A DNA stretch of 64,000 nt from Hymenobacter terrenus (GTDB lineage: Bacteria > Bacteroidota > Bacteroidia > Cytophagales > Hymenobacteraceae), in the NCBI RefSeq assembly GCF_000972495.1, contig NZ_LATM01000001.1:207241-271240 (forward strand), written 5' to 3'. Both the position numbers and the translations under genes were made by a program. Shown here one piece after another: positions 8,901-17,900 of this stretch (position 1 is its first letter; each line of letters begins with the position of its first letter). The notes beneath the pieces were generated by a model. The model was not told where the DNA came from, did no database searches, and saw nothing but the letters and a program-made list of their open reading frames with translations.

Positions 8901-9637
8901 CTAACCTGCGCAATTCTTACTTCGAGCGCCTCTTCCGCCGTGCCGAGGCGCGGTGGCCCCATGCCCACGGCACCCTCGCCGACCAGTACCGCATGCACCA
9001 GGAACTGGCGGCCCTCGTCAACCAGGATTTCTACGAAAGCCAGCTCCGTTGCCCCCAGCCGTGGCAGGCCGTGCCCCTCGACCGTGCCGCCTGGCCAGCG
9101 CCACCGCCTGCCGACGACTTCACCGTGGCCTTGCGCACCCAACGGGTAGTTTTTGTGCCTACGCGGCGTCAACCCGAAGATTTGTCCATGAAGGAATCGG
9201 CGCAGGAAGCCGAGTTGGCTGCCCGGGCCGCCGCCTACGTGGCCCAGGGCTATGGCCCTGATTTCAACGCTGAAACCACGCTTGGCATCATCGCCAGCTA
9301 CCGCAACCAGGCCGCCCGCATCCGCGCCCGTCTGGCCCAACTGGCCCTTGAAATGAACCTGCCCACTCTGGCCCAGATTAGCGTCGATACCGTAGAGCGC
9401 TACCAGGGCAGCCAGCGCGAGGTCATCATTGTGAGTTTCTGCTGCCACCACGAGCACCAGCTGGAACTGATGGTTTCGCCCGACGAAACCGGCCAGGTCG
9501 ACCGCAAGCTGAACGTGGCGCTCACTCGCGCCCGTCAGCAGCTGATTCTGCTTGGCAATGAAGATATTCTGAGCCGGGCGCCGCACCACGCGGCGCTGCT
9601 GGCGCGGGTAGGAGGTAGTTATGTAGAGTCAGTTTGA
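5972..9637 (+). CDS. Dna2/NAM7-like SF1 helicase with PD-(D/E)XK nuclease signature
   Basis: A 1,221-residue protein taking the ATG at 5972 (MPTRYYARL); a GTG at 5945 is possible. An N-terminal helical region of about 120 residues precedes an unassigned section. A PD-(D/E)XK nuclease signature lies near residues 410-470: GRLD with Asp428 and ELK at 441-443. The C-terminal half is a complete superfamily 1 helicase: Walker A GPPGTGKT at about 805, Walker B DEAS at 920, GDHRQLPA just after, ADQYRMH, VERYQGSQ, and LNVALTRAR. Dna2-like proteins unwind and cut DNA or RNA-DNA flaps; in bacteria such fusions serve repair or phage defence. It is alone on the plus strand and ends at a strong hairpin. 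Confidence 0.88.
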   Translation: MPTRYYARLAALATDFAAAPADQLPQLRKLLETVLRDECKRQEAPFVNLSQAIGLVAYAQDLPPALRSQLQALRLAANLVVHESYAGTSAEVASGFVAVAALVLHLTGVAYQGPALPVAEPRAEETVADATDLTPQTFVPEAGNSRIAWRVNVLNVDESAGELTVEMTTPADGRPSGPFRLVLSAAYEKLLPLAAALHPTLHLMGPVSLADGRVRARRVVLEPDYLVSVTTVAECAQATATIPEWALLNAFLPDETSRPLVVGNLVNLLLDEEVSHAARQAEALMNGSLSVASRDNKVGELAGQLNGVVASGQLEIGDDAPTLSLQELTTDNEPPATTEFNLEDFLRKRLFRTAPLPLSTLPEFQTRTGVPELLNDLRRHHRTLRETRVQGFVAQSRTGYQQDPLRLADCFLEPTFLSATYGLQGRLDLLHESNTGYDLVELKSSTKVPHAEPWSNHAAQAQLYRLLLESVFGADGETAGRGRTSILYSNAAVGQAAVRRVDQDQELIDRLLMARNELVGIELQLARATGPRQTARLLAPVLHPNLTALPPFGKAKAEKVANAWAAADPVERAYCLELARFTAREMRLTLLGDEARPGDAGGQAGLWLLPQARKHQNFSLLDDLVLVEDHSNAADGARDGLGPHLIFQRPEGGREVNFRAGDTLILYPRRRNAREAEAAARAETEAGTSHRLTVLDAQVVKVVLAEDLGADGQVVLSVRNRRMAPRYLQGHSHWALEPDTYDTFRREWAGLSAFLSLPPDRRKRLLARTGPREPEGWSPDAPPATSATAVVARALAVPDWFVLCGPPGTGKTRAVLRELAVNLYQQDKQVLLAAYTNRAVDEICEQLVEAGLPFIRVGSRLGTAPVYRPYLLDNMLRDCTSRQMVRGRLTTCPFYVGTVASLLGKPELFMLKQFDLAVVDEASQVLESPMLALLAKVKKFILIGDHRQLPAVVAQEPETSAVAPECAELLRDELGLTNLRNSYFERLFRRAEARWPHAHGTLADQYRMHQELAALVNQDFYESQLRCPQPWQAVPLDRAAWPAPPPADDFTVALRTQRVVFVPTRRQPEDLSMKESAQEAELAARAAAYVAQGYGPDFNAETTLGIIASYRNQAARIRARLAQLALEMNLPTLAQISVDTVERYQGSQREVIIVSFCCHHEHQLELMVSPDETGQVDRKLNVALTRARQQLILLGNEDILSRAPHHAALLARVGGSYVESV

Positions 9638-9644
9638 ATGCAAA

Positions 9645-9699
9645 ACAGTCGGCAGTTAAGCTCCGGGCGCTTGCCTATCGAGCTTAAACTGCCGACTGT
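9645..9699. terminator. Bidirectional hairpin between helicase and FKBP genes
   Basis: A 19-20 bp inverted repeat starts acagtcggcagtt and returns as aactgccgactgt around a 16-base loop, with one bulged base. It begins seven bases after the helicase stop and precedes the convergent FKBP gene's stop at 9740. It lacks a clear U-tract, so it is either a terminator for both genes or an mRNA-stabilising hairpin. Confidence 0.7.
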
Positions 9700-9739
9700 C
9701 GGTGAGCGAGCATAAGGATTTGCCCGAAGAAGCAGCGAC

Positions 9740-10648
9740 TTAGCGCACGTCCACTAATTCTACGTCGAAACGAATCACGGTATTAGGCGGAATGGCTGCG
9801 CCGGCACCATTAGGTCCGTAAGCCAAGGCCGAAGGAATCAGGAGCTTGGCTTTCTCACCTTTGCGCATGAGGGCGATGCCTTCGTCCCAGCCCGGAATGA
9901 CTTTGCCGGTCCCCAACACAAAAGTAAAGGGAGCAGTCGTGGACTTATCGAACACGCGCCCATCCATGAACTTGCCGGTGTAGCGCACGTCCACTGTTTT
10001 GCCGGTGGTGGCCTGCACACCAGCGGTATTAGTCACAACCGGTACGTAATACAGGCCCGAACTCTTCTTTTGCGCGCCAGTAATGGTGCTGTCGGCGATG
10101 TACTTCTGGATGAGGTTATCATCTACTACGGTGTAGTCTACCACTTCCACCTCAAAGCGTAGCGGCGAATTAGCCGGAATGGCACCGTTCGCCGTCGAGT
10201 TGCCATAGGCCAGGGCAGAGGGTAGCAGCAACTCGGCCTTGTCGCCGATGTGCATCAGGGAAATACCTTCCTCAAAGCCAGGGATTAACCTTCCCGCACC
10301 CACTACAAAAGTGATGGGGACATTGTTGCGACGCGAAGAGGCATCGAACACCGTGCCAGCAGCATCGAGCAAATGCGCGGTGTAGAGTACCGAAACCGTA
10401 CTGCCGACGGTGATTTTCTTGGCATTGGGGTTGGTGACCACAGGCAGAAAATGGAGGCCAGAAGGCTGCTTTTGCGCCGTGGTAATGCCTTTACCATACA
10501 GGTATTGCGTGATGATGCCCTGGTCCCGCTCACTATAATCCACGACTTCGGGGGCATCTTTCGTGCAGGAAGTGGACAGTAAGCCCGTGGTGCCGACGGC
10601 AGCCAGAAGCGCGAAACGCAAGAAAATGGCGGGGAGAGAAAACTTCAT
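9740..10648 (-). CDS. Lipoprotein with two FKBP-type peptidyl-prolyl isomerase domains
   Basis: Starting at the ATG at 10648 gives a 302-residue lipoprotein: hydrophobic signal and lipobox LLSTSC near residue 28. Two FKBP domains follow, roughly residues 75-165 and 200-302. Both carry the active-site signature: VGAGRLIPGFEEGI with LLLPSALAYG in the first, LGTGKVIPGWDEGI with LLIPSALAYGP in the second, and each ends with FEVEVVDY or FDVELVDV. FKBPs isomerise Xaa-Pro bonds; in this position the protein would act as an envelope folding factor. Tandem FKBP lipoproteins are usual in Bacteroidota. The domains are similar to each other, suggesting internal duplication. It converges on the helicase gene. 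Confidence 0.92.
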   Translation of the reverse strand: MKFSLPAIFLRFALLAAVGTTGLLSTSCTKDAPEVVDYSERDQGIITQYLYGKGITTAQKQPSGLHFLPVVTNPNAKKITVGSTVSVLYTAHLLDAAGTVFDASSRRNNVPITFVVGAGRLIPGFEEGISLMHIGDKAELLLPSALAYGNSTANGAIPANSPLRFEVEVVDYTVVDDNLIQKYIADSTITGAQKKSSGLYYVPVVTNTAGVQATTGKTVDVRYTGKFMDGRVFDKSTTAPFTFVLGTGKVIPGWDEGIALMRKGEKAKLLIPSALAYGPNGAGAAIPPNTVIRFDVELVDVR

Positions 10649-10800
10649 AGGGGATATTTTCGGTGAAAATAAGAATAGAATCTCAATCATCCGTCGCGCC
10701 GCGGGCTAGCCAATTGCGACCGGTGGGTTCCGGTTCCGTTGGTTGCTATGTTTGCCACTGCATCACCCGATTAGACTGGCCGGCTGTGCATTCAGTTTCT

Positions 10801-10944
10801 CATTTGCCGCCACCTTCCGCCACCACAATCATTATTATTGGGGCTGGTGTGGGTAGCTTGAGCGATGCTATCCAGCTAGTGCGGCAAGGGTATGGAGTAC
10901 AGATTCTGGAATCGCGCGAGTGCGCCGACGGCACTAAGGGTTAG
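10801..10944 (+). pseudogene. Remnant of a FAD/NAD-binding enzyme, possibly phytoene desaturase
   Basis: Within the 363-bp gap 10649-11011 a plus-strand frame contains a clean N-terminal Rossmann fold: IIIIGAGVGSLSDAIQLVRQ followed by GYGVQILESRE, then it stops after GTKG. This is the start of a CrtI/amine-oxidase-type flavoprotein (GxGxxG, then a Glu after the second strand), but only about 35 residues survive. No convincing start codon lies directly upstream in frame, and the sequence after the stop does not continue the family. It is best read as a deletion remnant. Phytoene desaturase fits because pigmented relatives carry crtI, but other flavin oxidoreductases share this motif. Confidence 0.45.
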
Positions 10945-11011
10945 AGGCTGGTTCAGCACCAAGCCGCGTATGCGGATAAGCTACTGCAAATAATCCAGGC
11001 CGAGTTAATTA

Positions 11012-11911
11012 TCAATAACATTGCAAAATTTGCCACACCCGACTAAAATCATGCTTGGCCAAATCGGCACGGTTAATCCAGAAATACAGCCTGCCCATGT
11101 CGCCCCACATCATTTGGGCTTCTTCTTCGTGGCTATCGAGCTGCAGCAGAAGCTGCCACTCGCTGGCCGTTTGCTGGGCTATTTCGGCGGCTTGGTCAGG
11201 GGTGAGGCTCTGAGCTTGCAGCGTCTGCTGCCGGGCTTCCGTGCTGCCCGTGTTGATGCCTCGGGTTACCAGGGCGCATTCTTCCCGCATCGGCCCCTGG
11301 AGGGCGTCGGGGTTACCGAGCAGGCGACTCGTGCCGTCGCCATGCTGGAATAGTAGCAAGCGACCGTAGGCCTGCCGCTGGTCTTCGCTGAGTTCGTCTG
11401 CGGCAATGCCTATTTCCTCTTCCCAGGGGTTGGGCAGTGTCATTTCGGCGGCAAAGGCTACCGCCGCGGCGGGGAAAGCCGTGTACTCCTCCGCCGTCAG
11501 GTCAGCGGGTAGTGGGCGCGGCGAAAGTAGCGCCGTAGCTTCGTGAAACAGCACCACGGCCTGACCTCGCTGGGCCGGGTCGTAGCCCCAAGGCTGCTGT
11601 AGGGCATCGTAGAAAAACGAGAGTAGGCCGGTGCCAGGCAGCACGGTCGCGGCTTCGTATGGAGCCAGATCGGCCAGTTTGATTTGGGCCAGGAAGCTCA
11701 GACTCCGGCCTTCCCAGGTGGGCCAGATGGCTTGCGCGGGCAGGTCCGGCCGGCCGCCTAGGCGGGACCGGCCCATTGCAAGTGGCTCAGCCAACTCACT
11801 GGCCCGTGGCAGCAGGCGGATGCTGGGGCGGCAGTGCGCCGCCAGTCGGGGCCAGAACTCGGCCAGACCGGCAGTTTCAACGGCAGTTTGTAAATCTGAA
11901 AGCTGGAGCAT
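11012..11911 (-). CDS. DUF1963 (YwqG-like) protein
   Basis: The 299-residue product (start ATG 11911, MLQLSDLQTAV) matches DUF1963: the SRLGGRPDLP segment, LSFLAQIKLADLAPYEAA, GTGLLSFFYDA, and later HRLLGNPDALQGPM-type and LLLQLDSHEE patterns with WGDMGRLYFWI at the end. The family is soluble and widespread, and its function is unknown. It is the last gene of a six-gene minus-strand operon that begins with the SWIM protein at 22584, starting 39 bp after the DUF4132 gene. DUF1963 proteins also occur near SMI1-type genes, so it may be an accessory part rather than the core of the system. Confidence 0.85.
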   Translation of the reverse strand: MLQLSDLQTAVETAGLAEFWPRLAAHCRPSIRLLPRASELAEPLAMGRSRLGGRPDLPAQAIWPTWEGRSLSFLAQIKLADLAPYEAATVLPGTGLLSFFYDALQQPWGYDPAQRGQAVVLFHEATALLSPRPLPADLTAEEYTAFPAAAVAFAAEMTLPNPWEEEIGIAADELSEDQRQAYGRLLLFQHGDGTSRLLGNPDALQGPMREECALVTRGINTGSTEARQQTLQAQSLTPDQAAEIAQQTASEWQLLLQLDSHEEEAQMMWGDMGRLYFWINRADLAKHDFSRVWQILQCY

Positions 11912-11950
11912 GAATAGTTGGTACGGTAGCAGTGGCAAGTACTGGTTCGG

Positions 11951-14494
11951 TTACCTAATCTGGCGCAGGATAGTCTCGTCGGTAATCTTGTCGTCGTCCA
12001 TCAGCAGGAGAGCTTTGCTGAGAATGATGGATAGTACGGCGTCACCCTCGAAGGGCAGGAACACGCCGGGAGCGCCTACTGCTTTGGCCGACCGGTCGGG
12101 TACGATGCAGAGGTACTGGTCGTTAGGCTCCATGAGGATGTTGCCCGAGCCCAGGTGGATTTTGTAGGTGCGGACCTTCCCGCGTACTACCAGAAACTTG
12201 TCCTTGACTTCACTGACTTTACCGATTTTCAGGCGGGGTACGAGGCGTTCGAGGGCCAGTTTGCGGTTCTTGGCTACTTCGCCCAACTCGCCAAAGCTGT
12301 AGCTTTCCCAGTAGTTGTGGTATTGGGTGAGGCCGCCGTTGTCGCGCCAGTTAGGGTCGTTGGCCACGCTGGCCACGCCTACGAACAGGTCTACGTCGCG
12401 CATCACTTCGGAAAATACCAGCGGCGGGATTTCGGGCAGCGGGACGGCTTCGCCGCCCCGCGTGAAGCGCACCTGGTCGGTGCTCACGTAGTTATAAATG
12501 CCCGTGTCGTTCCAGGCGCCGTCGGCGTACACTTCGCTCACCCAGAACTCGGCCTGCAGTTGGTAGGTGGGCAATGCGAGGGCGGCCAAGTCCGATTCGT
12601 AGCCTTTATCATACGCTCCCATCAGGCTATATTTCCAACCGCGCAGCTTGGCCAGGGAGTTGAACTGGTGCTGCTTGAGAATGTGTGCCGCCATGCGGTT
12701 GGAGTAGGTGTGGGTGCGTTCCTCGGGCGGCGTGAGCAAGTACACTTCGCGGAAAGCCTGCTTGAGCGGCTGACGTAGCTGCGCTTTTTCCAGCAGCGCG
12801 CGCCAGGCCAATACCTCGCTCGCGGGAGACAGCACCGGGTGCCACAGCTGCAATTGAGTATCGGCGGTGGGAGTAGGTCGGGGTTGACCCTGCGCATCCT
12901 GCCATTGTTCATGTTGCCAGAGCACATCCTGAAACGAGCCATCGGGACGGTGCAGGCGCCAAATGAGCTTCCGCGCCAACTCACTCATCAGGCCGTGCTG
13001 GAAATAGTATTGCTCGAACCAGGGCCACGGAATCCGGCGGCCATTCACGAAGCTGCGGTCGAGGCGGTCGCGCAGGGCGGTGTAGGTTTGCTGGGTCTGT
13101 GTTTGATTGACTTTTAGTGCTTTAAGCTCCAGGTCATGCGTGGCCTTGAGGGCGGCGGGCGCGCTTTTCAAGTATTTGCCGGTATTTTCCCACTGCACCT
13201 CGGCTTTGCCGTCGGCTAGAATCAGGGTGGCCGTGTAGTCGCCGAAATTTTCCTCGCGGCGGCCGGCTTGCAGGTCAAAATTGGGCATGGCCATGTCCTC
13301 AATCTCATCGGCGCTCACCCCTAGCTCCCGCGAGACCTTATCAATATAGCGGGCAATGAGCTCCTGCGTGTTGGTCTGCTTGATTTTAGTGCGCACCCCC
13401 GCCAGCGCGGACACGCCCGGCAAGCCGCTTTGGGAGAGCACCAGCAGGCAGGCATTACCCAGACCCACCGCCAATGGCCCTTTGCCGGGAATTTTGCGGT
13501 AGCTTTTCACCGCCAAGTTGGTCAACAAGTGCAGAACGGTAGCATCAGCTAGGGACTGAACCGTCCAGATGAGGCCTTTGGCAACCATTTGATTCGCCTC
13601 AAGCAGGTAAGTGTGAGTGGTGTAGCGATAGATGGTACCATTGTCGTATTCGTGTATTTTTTCCTCTTCCACCACGGGCATGGCGGTCAGCATCCGCAGC
13701 CACTCGCGGCTGTGCTGCCGCAGGGTTTCGGTGCCCACGGCGGCTGCGGCCGTATCCAATGCTTTCCGAAGCTTGGCGGTGGGCTGGCCGGTGCTGGCCT
13801 TTTGCCACAGCTGAAGCAAGTCTAGCCAGGCTGGTGTGTTGGCAGCTTCTTTGTCGAGGCCGGCCACGAACTGATTCATTATTACACCAAAAGGGTCGCC
13901 GTCGGCAAATGCCACGCTGGGCAGTGCGTCGGACCCGGCTCCCTGATTCAGGATTTCCTGAACCTTGGCGCGCACCTTCGCTGTATCGTTGCTGCCGGTG
14001 GCGGTGTGGGCCAGCAGTTGTTCTAAAAAAGCCCGCATAGCATCGCCAAGGCCATTTTTCTGAGCCAGCTTGGCCAGTTGAGTCAGGGTAAGGCCAATGG
14101 GGTAACCCCAGAAAGCCATCCGCAGGGCTTCGGGGTTAGGCGCCTCAAAATTCAGCCCGTAGAGGCGGAACAACTGCAAGTATTTGTCCTCGCTTAAGCT
14201 AACGGTGCCGCGCATCAGACCTGTGAGCAGTTCGCCCAAGTCGTAGCGGATGCGGTAGTCGTTCCGCCGGACGCATTCCTGCATGGCCGTGGCCACGGCC
14301 AGCACCACGCGTCCCTGGTAAGCGGGGTCCTTCGCCCGCACCTGTTTGTACGAGGGCAAATCGCTGAATTTTACATTGGAAGTTTTTGCCAATACTTCAC
14401 TGGCGAGTTGCTCCAGCACCGGCAGCAACTCAACTGACTCAGGACCGATGCCAGCGAACAAGCCGATGAGTGGGTCTTCGTATTTGATGGCCAT
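11951..14494 (-). CDS. DUF4132 (MolR-like) protein
   Basis: An 847-residue soluble protein. The C-terminal half has the DUF4132 features as I know them: FRLYGLNF-like helical repeats early, a middle section with FKQAFREVYLLTPPEERTHTY style sequence (here LKQAFREVYLLTPPEE), YSNRMAAHILKQHQF, then DVDLFVGVASVANDP and the tail ending with a glycine-rich strand section (HLGSGNILMEPNDQYLCIVPD, FEGDAVLSIILSKALLL). The E. coli homologues MolR and YehI are uncharacterised; MolR was once linked to molybdate, without firm evidence. No NTPase or nuclease motif is visible. It sits between the 132-residue protein and DUF1963 in the operon, with 53 bp and 39 bp gaps. Confidence 0.85.
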   Translation of the reverse strand: MAIKYEDPLIGLFAGIGPESVELLPVLEQLASEVLAKTSNVKFSDLPSYKQVRAKDPAYQGRVVLAVATAMQECVRRNDYRIRYDLGELLTGLMRGTVSLSEDKYLQLFRLYGLNFEAPNPEALRMAFWGYPIGLTLTQLAKLAQKNGLGDAMRAFLEQLLAHTATGSNDTAKVRAKVQEILNQGAGSDALPSVAFADGDPFGVIMNQFVAGLDKEAANTPAWLDLLQLWQKASTGQPTAKLRKALDTAAAAVGTETLRQHSREWLRMLTAMPVVEEEKIHEYDNGTIYRYTTHTYLLEANQMVAKGLIWTVQSLADATVLHLLTNLAVKSYRKIPGKGPLAVGLGNACLLVLSQSGLPGVSALAGVRTKIKQTNTQELIARYIDKVSRELGVSADEIEDMAMPNFDLQAGRREENFGDYTATLILADGKAEVQWENTGKYLKSAPAALKATHDLELKALKVNQTQTQQTYTALRDRLDRSFVNGRRIPWPWFEQYYFQHGLMSELARKLIWRLHRPDGSFQDVLWQHEQWQDAQGQPRPTPTADTQLQLWHPVLSPASEVLAWRALLEKAQLRQPLKQAFREVYLLTPPEERTHTYSNRMAAHILKQHQFNSLAKLRGWKYSLMGAYDKGYESDLAALALPTYQLQAEFWVSEVYADGAWNDTGIYNYVSTDQVRFTRGGEAVPLPEIPPLVFSEVMRDVDLFVGVASVANDPNWRDNGGLTQYHNYWESYSFGELGEVAKNRKLALERLVPRLKIGKVSEVKDKFLVVRGKVRTYKIHLGSGNILMEPNDQYLCIVPDRSAKAVGAPGVFLPFEGDAVLSIILSKALLLMDDDKITDETILRQIR

Positions 14495-14547
14495 GGAAAT
14501 AAAAAAGCAGTTTTTGGGACGAGTGAAACCAAGGGCAATAAAATTTA

Positions 14548-14946
14548 TCAGCCGCCCACCAGCGGCGTGAGCTTTAGAAAGCTGACTTTGGCGCCGTCAC
14601 CGACCCAGATTTCCTCGTCGAGCGACTCCACTTGGCGGTCGTTCACCAGCAGGAAAAAGCCGTTGTTCTGAAACGCCTGTAAGGCCTGGTACACCTGCTG
14701 CTCGGCGTCGATGTGCTTAGTGTGACGCAGGCGGTACCCCCCGCCATTGAGCAGCCGCTCCGAGTCAGTGGGCTGTACCAGGCCCTGAAAAGTGCTGGTT
14801 TGTTCGGCGTTGTAATTGGCTACTTCCTGCTGCACGCGCCGGCTTATCAACTCGCGTACGGTGAGCATTTCCTGGCTGATTTCCAGCTCCAAACGGCTGA
14901 GGACGCTGCCAGTCGCGGTTTCGTCCTGAAAGGTAATAAGGGCCAT
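14548..14946 (-). CDS. Uncharacterised 132-residue protein in the DUF6493/DUF4132 operon
   Basis: I do not recognise this family. The protein starts MALITFQDETATGSVLSRLEL, has a helical centre (TVRELISRRVQQEVANYNA) and ends in strands (GFFLLVNDRQVESLDEEIWV, VSFLKLTPLVGG). The ending resembles a small beta-grasp or ubiquitin-like tail with a terminal Gly-Gly, which is notable: the last residues are LVGG. No signal or membrane segment. It lies between the DUF6493 gene (52 bp upstream) and DUF4132 (53 bp downstream) and is probably co-transcribed. A structure prediction of the C-terminal 60 residues would decide whether it is ubiquitin-like. Confidence 0.6.
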   Translation of the reverse strand: MALITFQDETATGSVLSRLELEISQEMLTVRELISRRVQQEVANYNAEQTSTFQGLVQPTDSERLLNGGGYRLRHTKHIDAEQQVYQALQAFQNNGFFLLVNDRQVESLDEEIWVGDGAKVSFLKLTPLVGG

Positions 14947-14998
14947 GTTTCGGAGGTTTAAAAAGTTGAATAGCTAGTTTTTAATTGCAATAGTAGCC

Positions 14999-17900
14999 TC
15001 AGGCCAGCAAAGCATTGGCGGCTTTTTTGAGGCTGGTCACCGATTTCCACTCACGCAACCGCGACTGCACGGCGGCGGGTACTGGCTGGCGGGCCCGGGC
15101 CAGAAGGTCGGCATAGGCTTCGAGCAGCTTGCCGGTATTGCGAAGGGGCACCGTCGGCAGTTCCGGCAGCAGGGCTTCCAGGGTTTGGCGCAGGGCGTCG
15201 TCCGTGGTAGGGCTGATGGCGCGGGCCTGGGCCAGGCCATCGGCCAGCCGCTGTATCGGCACGAAATCGGCTGCGAAAAGGTGGCCCAGGGTATGGCCCA
15301 GGTTGGCAGGTGCCAGGCGGTGCAGCTCCACGGCGGCCAGCAGCACTTCCAGCGCCAGCGCCCGGCACACAGGGGCGTTGTGCGTCAGGCCCACCGCTAG
15401 TAGCAGCGTGGCTGGCTCATCGAACTGCGGCCCCGGCCCGAGCAGGCTGCGTAGGGCCTGGCTCAGCACATCACGGGTGGTCGAGTCAACGGTGTCGCGG
15501 GTGGCGGCCAGGCGCAGCGTATGCCAGTGCAGCGGCGCCTGATACTGCGGCAGCAGTGCCACCAGAAAAGGATAATCAGAGGATAGGGACCCAATGTAGT
15601 GCCAAATATGATGCGGCTCATTGACTTTGAAGGCCGTGTGCAACGAATACAGTAGCAGTTTGTTGGGCACGGCGGCGTCCGTATGTTCTGGCAAAAGCCG
15701 TAGCTCCGTCCAACGGTCGGTGACTTCCGGTTTGCCGGGCTTCCACTTTTCCACATACGTATTCGACTTGCGCTGAAGCTCCCAGCTCGGCTGCCAGGGC
15801 CGCACCACGCCGGGATAGTCATTGGTGGTCAGGCTGGCCAGTTCGGGAAATTCGGCCGTCGGGTGCCGGGTGCGGGCCGCTACCGCCCACAGCCAGGGCA
15901 GCGCCTCGTCCAGGGTGCCAGACACGGCCGCGGTCGAAGCAGGTAGCAACTGCCCCAGCCGCTCCGTGAACTGCTTGAGCAAGGACTTGCGGCCGGCAAC
16001 GGCCCCGGGCAGTGGCGTACCGGCCGGACTCAACAGCCACTCCAGCAGTTCGCGTAGGCCCTCGTGGCGCAGCTGGGGCAGAAGGGCCTGCGCGGCTGTC
16101 GTATCGGCCGCATCGGTGTGGACCGTGCGGGCCAGCGCCAGTGCCAGGTCGGCCGCATTGGGTTCCAGGTCGACTGCTTCGTAAGATAATAGTCGCTGTA
16201 CCAGGGTTGTGGGCGCTACCCAGAGCGGTGCGTGGGTGGGCGTGCTCAGCAGCGGCAGGCCCCGATGGTCATGCAACAGCTTCTCCACAAAAGCTAGTCG
16301 GTGCTGTTCCAGGCTCACCAGTGGGTCCGTCGCCCGGTAGTTGGTACGGAGGTTGACCTGCTTTACCAAGGGCTTGATGAAGCCTTTAGCCCAACCTAGC
16401 GTCAGGGCCTGCACCAAGCCGACATATCCATCGGCAAAGCTTGGCTTTCCTAAAACGGCCGCAACCTCGGCCTCCGTTTTGCCCTTCAAAAAGGGTAGAA
16501 TCTGGAGCACATAAGGCTGTAAGGGTTCATGGCAATCGGTCGGAAACTGCGGTTGCAGCCGGAGCAGGCCATCGAGCCAGCGCTCCAGCGCGGCGGGGTC
16601 GTCGTGCTGAAGTACCTGCCCGGTCAGAAACAGCAGCTCATGCCAGTCGGCTACCGGGGCAATGGCCGTGGCGGGCGAAATGTCGGGCACGTACTGGGCC
16701 TGCGGCTCGTAAGCTCCGGCCGCTTCATCTGGCGTGGTGGGGGCGGTTTCAGCTAGCCAGGGGGCCAGAGCGGTTCGGGCAGCCGAAGCCAGCAGGTCGG
16801 TGTATTGATTCAGCCCCTCGCTGATTTCCGCCGTTTCCACGGCGGAGAGCAAGGCCTTTTTGGTGTTCATAATCTCAGCCAGAACCTTCGCCGCGCGTTC
16901 CTGCACGGCCGCATCGGCGTGGGCCAGAGCTGCTGTGCAGAGCCGCGCAATGGCCACCGCCTGAGTTGGGTGCATTTTAAGTATCTTACTGAACCCGCCC
17001 AGTAGGGTCTTCAGGCCGGTTTTGAGGTCCTGGCGCGTCATCAATCCATCGGCGTACTGTAGCAGGGCTTCGGCCTGAAAATCCGGCCCGGCCCATAGGT
17101 CCTTGAGCTGGTCGAGCGCAAAGTTGATGACCAGCGGCAGCGGGTGCGCCAGTAGTTCTATCAACTCCGCTTGCCGGGCCAGCCGCTCGGCCGCAGTCGG
17201 CCCCAACACCCCAAATAGGTTCTTGAACCAAGTCAGCAGTGGGCGGCGGAAATCGCGTCGCAAGGCCAACAAGCTGCGCGTGAGAATATCGCCGCGGTCG
17301 AGGTGGCCCGACTCCACCAAGGCTGGTAGCAGCGTGAGCCAGGTAGCACCCTGCTCATAATTCTGACGATGAATGACGGCCGAATTTACGGGGGTGTCGA
17401 AGTCGAATAGCAGCGGCAAGTCGCGCGTCAGCAGCGTGGCATCGGCCCGCAAGTCGGGCAGTATGCTGAGGTAAGGCTCGGGCTGAGCCTGGTCTTTTTG
17501 GCGGTTCCGCCGCTGGTCGTAAACTGTTAATATCGAGGCCAGCGACTGTGCGTACAGCCAAGGGTGGTGGGCTAGCAGCCCCCGGCTTTCCAGCTCGCGC
17601 AGCAGGCTGTAGTCCACCGTGGCCCATTCGTTGGCGCGGTTGGTGCGCTCAAACCAGTCGGCCAGCCAATCGGGCCGGGCGTGTTCGAGCACTGTCAGCA
17701 GCAGGCGGCGGTTTACCGTCATCTGCACGTCCTGCTCCTCGGTATAGCTGCTGAGGAAATGCCAGGGCATGGTGAAGCGGCTCGTCAGGGCCTCCTTGCG
17801 CGAGTACGTAGCCAGACCCGTCAAAAACAGCATCACCTCCTGTTGAGGCTGCATCAGGCGCTCCCAGTCGCCGTTGTCGCTTGCTCGGTAATCATCCAGA

